The notes under the pieces are model-generated. The model saw only the letters and a program-made list of their open reading frames with translations, had not been told where the DNA came from and searched no databases. 16,149 bases of DNA from Cytophagales bacterium (GTDB lineage: Bacteria; Bacteroidota; Bacteroidia; Cytophagales; Cyclobacteriaceae), in the NCBI GenBank assembly GCA_003454975.1, contig DMST01000246.1, positions 5,152-21,300 of the forward strand, in the 5' to 3' direction. This document shows, in pieces, positions 1 to 7,333 of this stretch. How positions within the stretch are numbered: position 1 is the first letter of the stretch; the number at the start of each line of letters is the position of its first letter. Made by a program: the position numbers and the translations under genes.

Positions 1-2299
1 GGTAGGGGTACACCGATGGGTGCGTATCCGGGTCCACCGCGAAAGAGAGAAACATCTCGTCACGTTCGGCCCCCTGGAAGGCATAGGGTGTCCCCACTTG
101 TATCTGGTGTCGCCGAATGTGGCCTATAGCAATTTGCTTACCCACCTCCATTCGCAGAAAATCAGCTTGGGCTGCAAACGGGGATAGGATGCCTAAAGAA
201 TGGGCTTCTTCATCAGGCAATTCCCGTTGCTCCTCTATCAGCGTTTTGATCCTCTCCAAGATCAACTCGGCCTCCGCTACATTTTGTCCCGTAGACTTTC
301 GGGTACCTTCCGTTTCTACTAAATGCACTTCGGTAGGCTGGGGGAAAGGTCGCTGGGTCATGATTTGCAAGGCTTTATGATAGATATGCTCGTTGCTAAA
401 CCCAATAATGCTTGGGTGGCTGCGGTAGTGCTCTTGCAGCATCACTCCGTGGTGACCCGAGGCCAGGCGTGACAACCCAAGGTCCAGAATGCTCTCGTTC
501 CGGTAGTCTGGCGCCTCCATAAAGCTTAGCTTGAGCTGCTCGGCCAGGGTGCGTTGCCGTACCCCAGCTAGGAAACTCACGTGCAGTAGCTGATTTACAT
601 CCCCCACGATCACGGCCCGCTTGGCCCGCTGTAGCACAGGCAGGGCGCTGGTGATATCACATTGGGTGGCCTCATCCATAATCACCACATCGAACAACTC
701 CTTGATTATGGGTAGGTTCTGGTAGATATCGTTCAGGTTGACGAGCCAGATGGGAAATACCTGGGTAACAAGCCCAAAATCTGTTTGTGCATAGGCCGCT
801 TGCGAATCGGCTAGATTTCGGGATTTGAGCGCTTTAAGAAAGGGCTGTAGTTTGGGGAACTCCGATTTTAGCTGCTCCATTTTGAAGCCTTGGCGTGCGC
901 GTAGCATCAGCCCCTTCACCCGGCTAGTGTTGGCCTGTTGGCCTTCCAGAATCTGGGTGATTTTCCACAAGTTAGGCCCGCTACCTAGGCGGCGCGCATG
1001 GCGTTGGGCACTCCATTTTTTCCACCAGGCCCCTATACCCGAAACTCCCTCTGGAAAAGGTGCTTGTTGCCAAGGAGCATGTTTCAATTCTTGCTGTACC
1101 TTTTTTTTATAGACCTCCTCTGCCTGTGCCAGGGCCTTATATACTCGGTTGGCATCTTGCTCTAGCTCGGGCAGCTTTTTTCCGCGGTACGAAACCGGCG
1201 TTTGACTAGTAGTGAGGCGAAGGACCCGCTGCTGAAGCTGGCGTAGATACCCGCCGCCGCCTGTATGTACAATCAGGTCCCGGTCTTCAGTAAGCAGTTC
1301 CACCTTTTCCGCAATCACTTCCAAGGCTTCCTGATTGCGGGTAGCTATCAGTACGTTTTCCCCTCTGCCCAAATGCTCTAGGGCTATGTTGGCTATCGTG
1401 TAAGACTTACCGGTACCTGGAGGCCCTTGGATGACGGATAAGGGATAATGGCGAGCGTTGTGCAGAGCCTTCTTCTGAGATTCGTTAAGTGAGGCGGGGA
1501 TTTCGAGCGGCTTTTGTGGTGCCTCGGTCAGGGAAGGGGTTTCATCCGCTAATAGCTGCCGAAGTGGAGCAGAAATTTCCTCCTCGGATAGTTTGCTCAG
1601 AGTTTCTGTTTCCGAGATTATGCCCAGCGTATCGCGAGACTGAGTGATGACGCCCAGACCGCCAGCGGATACCAATTTGATAGTTTGTGCCTTGCTCCGC
1701 CGCAATTTTTTCATAGCAGCTTCCCCTAAGCGGCTGGGGTAAAAGAGCGCTTCTTCCGTCTCGATGGCCGGTAAATGTTCTTGAAACCAACGGACTACCT
1801 CACCCACCGCTCCAAAATCTAGTGGACCACGAGGAACTAGCCGTTCAAAGGCATCGAGTCTAGCAGTTAAATCCTTGTCGTCTGGCAGTATAGACCGAAG
1901 CACGTATTGGTTGAGTTGCCTCCGCTGAAAAAGAATTCGGTAGTGTACTTCATCTCCCTCAGTGAATAGTTCTGTAGGATAGATGATAAGTGGTGCCATC
2001 AAGATTTTGGATCGCGCCACCTCCTCTTCCAGCCTGCCCGTGAGAAACAAGGCGCCTTGGATAAGGGTATATTCCTGTTGATTGACCAACAAGGATTTAA
2101 CAAATTCTTCTGAATAGGCTTGAGGGAGTGGAAAATGCGGATAGAACCCCGTCAGAACCTGCTCTTCTCCCTCCAGCCATTCCGGGTCCTCCACCTTTTT
2201 GCCCATGAAATCGGCAATTACCAGCGCGCGGTTGTCTGCCTGGTAGCACTGGCGTAGGTAGGTAATCTTCGAGGCTAATTTGTTGGGAGGATTATCCAT
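1..2299 (-). CDS. Superfamily 1 UPF1/DNA2-like helicase, C-terminus cut by window edge
   Basis: An open frame of 766 codons runs from ATG at 2299 leftward off the window without a stop, so the C-terminus is missing. It is an ATP-dependent SF1 helicase, presumably acting on DNA or RNA in the cytoplasm. The motifs appear in order: Walker A GPPGTGKS (residues 292-299), Walker B DVVIMDEAT (537-545, with DEA at 542-544), motif III VGDVNQL (around 565-571), motif IV-like HYRSHPSIIGFSN (624-636) and motif V AFQGAERDE (740-748). Motif VI and its arginine finger should lie beyond the edge. The first 280 residues match no domain I recognise. The insert of about 240 residues between Walker A and B contains a charged, probably coiled-coil stretch. 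Upstream of ATG 2299 there is no Shine-Dalgarno sequence. The family identity is certain; the role (repair, RNA metabolism or defence) cannot be told from one gene without defence neighbours. Confidence 0.93.
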   Translation of the reverse strand, partial: MDNPPNKLASKITYLRQCYQADNRALVIADFMGKKVEDPEWLEGEEQVLTGFYPHFPLPQAYSEEFVKSLLVNQQEYTLIQGALFLTGRLEEEVARSKILMAPLIIYPTELFTEGDEVHYRILFQRRQLNQYVLRSILPDDKDLTARLDAFERLVPRGPLDFGAVGEVVRWFQEHLPAIETEEALFYPSRLGEAAMKKLRRSKAQTIKLVSAGGLGVITQSRDTLGIISETETLSKLSEEEISAPLRQLLADETPSLTEAPQKPLEIPASLNESQKKALHNARHYPLSVIQGPPGTGKSYTIANIALEHLGRGENVLIATRNQEALEVIAEKVELLTEDRDLIVHTGGGGYLRQLQQRVLRLTTSQTPVSYRGKKLPELEQDANRVYKALAQAEEVYKKKVQQELKHAPWQQAPFPEGVSGIGAWWKKWSAQRHARRLGSGPNLWKITQILEGQQANTSRVKGLMLRARQGFKMEQLKSEFPKLQPFLKALKSRNLADSQAAYAQTDFGLVTQVFPIWLVNLNDIYQNLPIIKELFDVVIMDEATQCDITSALPVLQRAKRAVIVGDVNQLLHVSFLAGVRQRTLAEQLKLSFMEAPDYRNESILDLGLSRLASGHHGVMLQEHYRSHPSIIGFSNEHIYHKALQIMTQRPFPQPTEVHLVETEGTRKSTGQNVAEAELILERIKTLIEEQRELPDEEAHSLGILSPFAAQADFLRMEVGKQIAIGHIRRHQIQVGTPYAFQGAERDEMFLSFAVDPDTHPSVYPY

Positions 2300-2439
2300 G
2301 GGGATCCGATCAGAAGATCCTAAATTTAGAAAGGCTGGTGTTAAAGTAAGATAGGTGGCCTATTTTTCGATCAGGTGCCATTTGATCCGGCGTTTTTCAA
2401 ATTCAGGAGTGGATTCAGTTTCAAAACGATACTCGTTAT

Positions 2440-4035
2440 ATGAGCGATTTGATGCAAGTAGAGCTACGCAACCTTCAGATAGAAGATTATCGGGGTTTGG
2501 TACGTACCATGAAGAAAGCGTACCCCAACTGGGAGGACTCCTTCTGGCGGGAAGCGCAGGTTAAGAAGCTACTCGAAATTTTTCCTGAAGGGCAGCTGTG
2601 TGTGCTGGTGAACGGAAAAGTAGCCGGCGCGGCGCTATCGCTGATGGTAGACTACGACCGTTTTGGTGACAACCATACCTATGCACAAATCACGGGGAAC
2701 GAGACTTTTTCTACCCATACCGAGAATGGCGACGTGCTCTATGGGATCGATCTGTTTATTCACCCGGAATTCCGAAGCTTACGGCTGGGCCGCAGGCTGT
2801 ATGATGCCCGCAAGGAGCTGTGCGAGTTGGATAACCTAAAGGCCATCGTGGCCGGGGGACGGATCCCTCATTACAAGGAACACGCTAAAGAGATGACCGT
2901 GCGCCAGTACATTGCCAAGGTGCGGCACAAGGAAATTCATGATCCGGTCCTAAGTTTCCAGCTGGCAAATGATTTCCATATCATCAAAGTCATCAAAGGC
3001 TACCTGCCCGGCGATGAAGATAGTCTGGAATTTGCGGTGTTGATAGAGTGGAACAACGTGTACTACGAAAAGGAGGAAATGCCCGTTTCCATAACCAAAT
3101 CGGTGGTGCGGTTGGGGCTGATCCAGTGGCAAATGCGTCCGTTTGAGAGCATGAATGCTTTATGTGAACAGCTGGAGTTTTTTGTGGATGCGGTAAGCGG
3201 TTACCAAGCAGATTTCGCCCTGTTCCCGGAGTTTGTGGAAGCTCCTTTGATGGCGGAATTCAATGGTCAGTCCGAGGCAGACGCCATCCGAAACCTGGCG
3301 GTCTACACCGAGCCGCTACTGAATAAATTTAGGGAGTATGCAGTGGCCTACAACGTGAATATCATTACCGGCAGTATGCCCTTTGTAGAGGACGACGGGC
3401 GTCTGCTGAACGTTGGCTACCTCTGCCGCCGCGACGGTAGCTACGAGCGATACGAGAAGCTACACATTACGCCCTCAGAAGCCCAGGCCTGGGGCATGGT
3501 GGGTGGCCACAAGCTCAAAACCTTCGATACTGATTGCGGCCAGATTGGCATTCTCGTTTGCTATGACGTGGAGTTTCCAGAGCTACCCCGACTGCTGGCG
3601 CAAGATGGTATGCAATTGCTCTTTGTGCCCTTCCTTACCGATACTCAAAACGGCTATACCCGGGTGCGTAATTGTGCCATGGCCCGGGCCATCGAGAATG
3701 AATGCTACGTGGCCATTGCCGGTGCGGTGGGCAACCTGCCGCGGGTGAACAACATGGACATTCAGTTTGCCCAGTCGGCCGTTTTCACGCCCTCTGACTT
3801 TTCATTCCCCACAAACGGAATTAAGGCTGAAGCCACTCCCAATACAGAAATGACGCTGATTGTGGATGTGGATCTGGGCTTGCTCAAAGATCTGCACCAC
3901 TACGGCAGTGTACGCAACCTGAAGGACCGCCGTACGGACATTTATGACCTAAAGCTAAAGCGGGTTAGTAAGACCGTACAAAAGTCCGGTATGCCGATAG
4001 AACTGGTCACGGAGACCACGAACGATCCCTTGTAA
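2440..4035 (+). CDS. Bifunctional GNAT N-acetyltransferase / nitrilase-superfamily carbon-nitrogen hydrolase
   Basis: This is a 531-residue fusion. Residues about 6-190 form a GNAT acetyltransferase domain, with a basic acetyl-CoA loop region RSLRLGRRLYDARKEL (112-127), although the classical RxxGxG/A is degenerate. Residues about 223-495 form a nitrilase-superfamily hydrolase with the full Glu-Lys-Cys triad: E264 in ALFPEF, K340 in YEKLH and C374 in ILVCYDVEFPE. The tail of about 35 residues is basic. Such fusions are known in Bacteroidota and some fungi; the substrates are unknown to me. The expected chemistry is acetyl transfer to an amine plus hydrolysis of an amide or related C-N bond in the cytoplasm. 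ATG 2440 is chosen because the GNAT fold starts at once; a second ATG lies at residue 5, and neither has a ribosome binding site. Its last 29 bp overlap the convergent permease gene. The gene stands alone on its strand. Confidence 0.93.
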   Translation: MSDLMQVELRNLQIEDYRGLVRTMKKAYPNWEDSFWREAQVKKLLEIFPEGQLCVLVNGKVAGAALSLMVDYDRFGDNHTYAQITGNETFSTHTENGDVLYGIDLFIHPEFRSLRLGRRLYDARKELCELDNLKAIVAGGRIPHYKEHAKEMTVRQYIAKVRHKEIHDPVLSFQLANDFHIIKVIKGYLPGDEDSLEFAVLIEWNNVYYEKEEMPVSITKSVVRLGLIQWQMRPFESMNALCEQLEFFVDAVSGYQADFALFPEFVEAPLMAEFNGQSEADAIRNLAVYTEPLLNKFREYAVAYNVNIITGSMPFVEDDGRLLNVGYLCRRDGSYERYEKLHITPSEAQAWGMVGGHKLKTFDTDCGQIGILVCYDVEFPELPRLLAQDGMQLLFVPFLTDTQNGYTRVRNCAMARAIENECYVAIAGAVGNLPRVNNMDIQFAQSAVFTPSDFSFPTNGIKAEATPNTEMTLIVDVDLGLLKDLHHYGSVRNLKDRRTDIYDLKLKRVSKTVQKSGMPIELVTETTNDPL

Positions 4036-5335
4036 TCCAGGCATAAACTGGTAGGCCGCACATCAGCAGGATAAACCCCAGGAATACACTCTCCTGTCCG
4101 GTGCCATACACCGCCCAAAGAGAATAAATAAAGGCCAGTGCCGCGATGGCTGCCCAGCGAACACGGTGTGAGCCCAGGCTTTTTTCTTCTGAACGGAAAG
4201 ACAACCAAAGCAAACCTGAGGCAGAAAATAGGTAGGGGAGAAGATTGGCAAGGGTGGAAAGTAGCACAATAAACTCGAACTGCTTTACCAGAGATTGGGT
4301 GTAATTCATGGCGATAAGGGCCGTAATCAAAGCGCTACTTAGAATTAAACCACGATCGGGTGCCCCTTTGCCGTTGGTATGGGCAAACACAGCAGGGAAT
4401 AGCTTTTGTTTTGCGGTGGCCAAGGGCAGTTGGCCGATTATCAGAACCCACCCGTTGAGTGCTCCTAAGCAAGAGATGGCCGCGCAAAAGGCGACAAAAC
4501 TGCCTGCCCGTTCGCCTAGCAGTATCCGGGTGGCCTCCGCAAAAGGGGCCTCCGAAGTGGCCAGCGTCTCGGTAGGTACGAGGCCCATCACGGCGGTGCT
4601 ACTCAGGATAAATAAGGCAGAAGCCACTAGTGTCCCTATCAGCGTAGCGCGGGGAATATTCCGGCGGGCGTTTTTGATCCTGCGTTCAGGCACGGTGGCT
4701 GATTCCAGGCCTAGAAAACTCCACAGGGTGAGCGCTGCTACCGCCGATGAGGCTGACCATCCTGTGCCCGGCTGTATGGAAGGCCCAAGAGTAGGTTGAA
4801 TATTCGGCGTGTCAAAGAAAAAAATGCCAACGCCTGCCATGAGCACCAGTGGCAATAGCTTTATGACCATGGATACCATCTGGAACCGCCCGGCACTGGC
4901 TAGCCCTTGTAGATTGAACACCGTGACTAACCAAATGGCCCCAACGGTATACACAGCACCTTGCCAGGGTACTGCACTAAGGGCAGGGAAAAAGTAACTA
5001 CTGTAGCTGGTGAAGGCCACAGCAGTGGCAGCAGATCCCACCCACAGGCTGATCCAGTAGCCCCAGGTAATGAAAAAACCCGCAAAATCGCCAAATGTGG
5101 AGCGTGTGTAAGCAAAAGGGCCTCCGGCTAACGGGATGGATCGGCTCAGCTGCGAAAAGGTAAAAGCCAAAGCAAGGGCGCCCAAGGTGCTCAAGCCCCA
5201 GCCCCAAAGGCTGTGTAACCCATACGGAGCCAGCGAGGCAGGCAGTAGAAATATGCCGCTACCAAGCATGTTGCCCATCACCAGGGCCAATAAGAACCAG
5301 AAACCAAGGGGACGGGTGGAAGGGGGGCTGCTCAT
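4007..5335 (-). CDS. APC-superfamily amino acid/polyamine permease (AdiC/PotE-like)
   Basis: The gene encodes a 442-residue, very hydrophobic inner-membrane protein with about 12 predicted helices. It carries the APC first-helix signature GNMLGSGIFLLP (21-32), a helix 2-3 segment GGPFAYTRSTFGDFAGF (71-87) and the helix 6 segment WSFLGLESATVPERRIKNARRNIP (205-228). These three blocks resemble the arginine:agmatine antiporter AdiC and its relatives PotE and CadB. E211 sits where AdiC has its pH-sensing Glu208. It therefore probably moves a cationic amino acid or polyamine, by exchange or uptake. The start at 5335 was chosen because MSSPPSTRPLGFWFL gives the usual short cytoplasmic N-terminus. 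The frame stays open to an ATG at 5476, but those 47 extra residues are basic and low in family-like character. The 3' end overlaps the convergent GNAT-amidase gene by 29 bp. A 175-bp gap separates it from the upstream gene on the same strand, so it may have its own promoter. Confidence 0.9.
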   Translation of the reverse strand: MSSPPSTRPLGFWFLLALVMGNMLGSGIFLLPASLAPYGLHSLWGWGLSTLGALALAFTFSQLSRSIPLAGGPFAYTRSTFGDFAGFFITWGYWISLWVGSAATAVAFTSYSSYFFPALSAVPWQGAVYTVGAIWLVTVFNLQGLASAGRFQMVSMVIKLLPLVLMAGVGIFFFDTPNIQPTLGPSIQPGTGWSASSAVAALTLWSFLGLESATVPERRIKNARRNIPRATLIGTLVASALFILSSTAVMGLVPTETLATSEAPFAEATRILLGERAGSFVAFCAAISCLGALNGWVLIIGQLPLATAKQKLFPAVFAHTNGKGAPDRGLILSSALITALIAMNYTQSLVKQFEFIVLLSTLANLLPYLFSASGLLWLSFRSEEKSLGSHRVRWAAIAALAFIYSLWAVYGTGQESVFLGFILLMCGLPVYAWITRDRSWSP

Positions 5336-5510
5336 AGAAGAGCTAGAATACGGAAATTCTGGGAGGGTACTACTACCAAAGTGCCGGAACTCAATTCTGC
5401 CCCTGGTTATTCTGATTAGAATTTTTCTGAGTGGGCGGCCCTCCCTGGTGGGCAATGGAGTAAGACAAAAAAACACTTCACCCCGTTATTAGATAAAAGA
5501 ACAGGATGGT

Positions 5511-6176
5511 TTACCTACGCCTTTTCTTTCGTCTTTTGGAGTAAGAATAGGTATAAATGAGCGAAAGGCCTCGCTCTGCAAATTGTACTGCCGGCACGAG
5601 CGTGCCATCAGAATAAGCCAAATAGTACGTGTCAGGCCGAACACTCATAAACCCTCGAATGCTATAGTTTTCCAAGAAGGTATATTCTAATCCAACTACC
5701 GGCATGGTGTATGGCAGAAACCAGTACATGTAATGAACGCCACCTACCAAAGTGAAATCCAGCCATTCGGTACCTGAGTACCGCACGTACACGTATTCGG
5801 GGAAGTGCAAGGAGAGCCCTTCAAAGCCTATTGCTTGGTACAAACTAGTATTCTCTGATAAACCCACGTGTAGCTTAAGCCCAGTACTCCAAGGCCCCTT
5901 GCGGTACAAGGGTAGGTTTACCCCTACCATCGCCAGCAAACTTGACACCCTGCCCGTGTCGGTAGTCTGCTGGTAACGAGGATCAGCGTCTAGCCATCTG
6001 TTATCAACTAAAGTGCTATTGCCTAAAGGATCACCAACAAATTGGTAGTTCAAGTCGACCCATTTGTACTGCCCGTCTATCATGACCCCAAAGCGGTCCT
6101 GTGACTTTCGTTGTGCCAATAGGCTTCCACTAATGGAAAGTAGCACCAAAGACCAGAGTAGTATTCTTTTTTTCAT
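5511..6176 (-). CDS. Secreted, probably outer-membrane barrel-like protein with polybasic tail
   Basis: This is a 221-residue protein that I do not recognise by name. It starts with a clear signal peptide, MKKRILLWSLVLLSISGSLLA, with cleavage likely before Q22. The mature part alternates polar and aromatic residues in stretches such as YKWVDLNYQF, FPEYVYVRYSG and YMYWFLPYTM, with glycines and tyrosines as in small outer-membrane barrels of Bacteroidota. Eight to ten strands are plausible, but this is inferred by eye. Oddly, the final strand (SLIYTYSYS) is followed by KRRKKRRR and stop, whereas barrels normally end on an aromatic residue. Its ATG overlaps the stop of the upstream lipoprotein gene by 4 bp (ATGA), so the two are translationally coupled and probably work together at the envelope. 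Confidence 0.8.
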   Translation of the reverse strand: MKKRILLWSLVLLSISGSLLAQRKSQDRFGVMIDGQYKWVDLNYQFVGDPLGNSTLVDNRWLDADPRYQQTTDTGRVSSLLAMVGVNLPLYRKGPWSTGLKLHVGLSENTSLYQAIGFEGLSLHFPEYVYVRYSGTEWLDFTLVGGVHYMYWFLPYTMPVVGLEYTFLENYSIRGFMSVRPDTYYLAYSDGTLVPAVQFAERGLSLIYTYSYSKRRKKRRR

Positions 6177-7150
6177 AGTCTCATTTTCCAGAGTAGTCCT
6201 TGATCACCACTCACCAAAAAGGTAGAATCAGTCAGCATCTGGACGTTATAAAAAATGTTATTGAAACCATTAGTCTCGGCTAGGAATAATTCATGCCAAA
6301 TACCCTCCTCGCCAATGTCTACATTGGCGGCTATAGTGTGATCTCCCACACATATCACCCGACCTCCCATGCCATCTACCGCGTGATATTCTAGATTGTG
6401 ACGGAAATATTCCCTTCGCGGATTGCCCTCCAGGCCTGAGATAAAGCCATCTTTCTCTACTGTTACCATATAGGAGTCGCTAAGGTACAGGTCATTGGGA
6501 GTGCCAAATGATCCCGGAAACTGTACCGACTCACGGCTATATAAGTTTAGCCCAAAAGCAAAGTCGGGTACATATCCATCTTCATTGTTGATGACTATGA
6601 GGGAATCATAAAGGAAGATGCGGTGTAGAGACTCCCAATGCAGCGAGACCGACCCAATCGGGAGAAACCACTCTCCCTGATTGGTCGAAATTGATACTTC
6701 ACAATCGAAGTTGAAGCAGTCTACCTCTACTCCCAATCCTTGTGGAGTTACCCCTACATAATCTACCTGCCAGAGACTCCGGTCACTCCAGGTAAGTCCT
6801 CCATCTTGTGTCCGGTAAATAAACCCATTGACCTGGCAGATGCCCTGAGTAGCATTAAAGAAACCCAATTGCTGCACATTTCCATGTTCAGCTACCTGGA
6901 TTGATTGCCAGGTGGCCCCACCGTCGGTAGTACGGTACACCCATGGCCCCTTACCAGCGGCAAAACCAATTTGCGGTTCGATGAAAGTGAAGTGATGGAT
7001 GTCTCCTGCACCAGGAATGGATAGATCTTCTTCTATTACTACGATGGGGATCACCTCAACAATTTTAGGTTCGCAAGCCGTAAGGGAAAGCCCCCATAGC
7101 AACCAGGCAAGAATTGAGATAAGTGAGCGAGGATGAATAGTCTGAACCAC
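6173..7150 (-). CDS. Envelope lipoprotein with Asp-box / Ycf48-like beta-propeller repeats
   Basis: A 325-residue protein with a lipoprotein signal: a basic start, the hydrophobic stretch ISILAWLLWG and the lipobox LTAC with lipidated Cys at residue 26. The body carries two BNR/Asp-box-like repeats, YRTTDGGATW (72-81) and YRTQDGGLTW (112-121), each followed about 10 residues later by a GF/G-I strand. This pattern is typical of sialidase-type or Ycf48-like beta-propellers. Later blades are more degenerate. Sialidase activity is not implied, because catalytic residues are not recognisable. The start codon is GTG (7148-7150): an in-frame TGA lies 9 bp upstream and no ATG falls before the signal peptide. 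A TAnnTTTG element lies 27 bp upstream. The gene is coupled by a 4-bp overlap to the following barrel-like gene. The location is probably the periplasmic or outer face of the outer membrane; the binding partner is unknown. Confidence 0.82.
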   Translation of the reverse strand: MVQTIHPRSLISILAWLLWGLSLTACEPKIVEVIPIVVIEEDLSIPGAGDIHHFTFIEPQIGFAAGKGPWVYRTTDGGATWQSIQVAEHGNVQQLGFFNATQGICQVNGFIYRTQDGGLTWSDRSLWQVDYVGVTPQGLGVEVDCFNFDCEVSISTNQGEWFLPIGSVSLHWESLHRIFLYDSLIVINNEDGYVPDFAFGLNLYSRESVQFPGSFGTPNDLYLSDSYMVTVEKDGFISGLEGNPRREYFRHNLEYHAVDGMGGRVICVGDHTIAANVDIGEEGIWHELFLAETNGFNNIFYNVQMLTDSTFLVSGDQGLLWKMRL

Positions 7151-7176
7151 GGTTGATCAGTTGTTAATCTATTTCC

Positions 7177-7184
7177 CAAACTTA
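7177..7184 (-). promoter_or_regulatory. Candidate Bacteroidota -7 promoter element (TAAGTTTG) for the lipoprotein operon
   Basis: On the minus strand the bases read TAAGTTTG, an exact match to the TAnnTTTG -7 element of the Bacteroidota primary sigma factor. The element ends 26 bp before the GTG start at 7150, which leaves room for a short leader of roughly 20 nt. A good TTTG -33 element at 19-21 bp spacing is missing; only a T-rich TTTTTCC lies there. The call rests on one box and its position. Confidence 0.45.
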
Positions 7185-7235
7185 TGTTCTGATGTGTGTT
7201 GGAAAAAGGGCCAAAAAACGGCGTTTACCCACGGG

Positions 7236-7243
7236 TATTTTTG
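7236..7243 (+). promoter_or_regulatory. Candidate -7 promoter element (TATTTTTG) for the Rieske oxygenase
   Basis: TATTTTTG is an exact TAnnTTTG match located 90 bp upstream of the oxygenase ATG, in the 183-bp divergent gap. No TTTG sits at the usual -33 distance. If used, transcription would start near 7250 and leave a leader of about 80 nt, which contains the inverted pair AGGAGGTTGATCG / TAGCTCCT. T-rich DNA makes a chance match possible. Confidence 0.35.
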
Positions 7244-7333
7244 GTAGAGCAAAGGGGTTAGGAGGTTGATCGTAGCTCCTGGGCATTAGCCCATTTCGGG
7301 TAACGCATTGGCTGAAAAACATTAGCTTGCGAG

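Noticed and set aside
2355..2564. 69-codon plus-strand frame overlapping the start of the GNAT-amidase gene
   Set aside because: It overlaps the GNAT domain in another frame and reads low-complexity Arg/Ser/Gly sequence; the 2440 start gives a true GNAT N-terminus.
4308..4799. 163-codon open frame on the plus strand opposite the permease
   Set aside because: It is a frame shadow of the strongly supported permease. The translation has no recognisable motif and a composition typical of antisense reading.
5336..5476. 47-residue N-terminal extension of the permease to an ATG at 5476
   Set aside because: APC transporters begin with a short cytoplasmic tail before GNMLGSGIF. The extension is basic, without family character, and the ATG at 5335 fits better.
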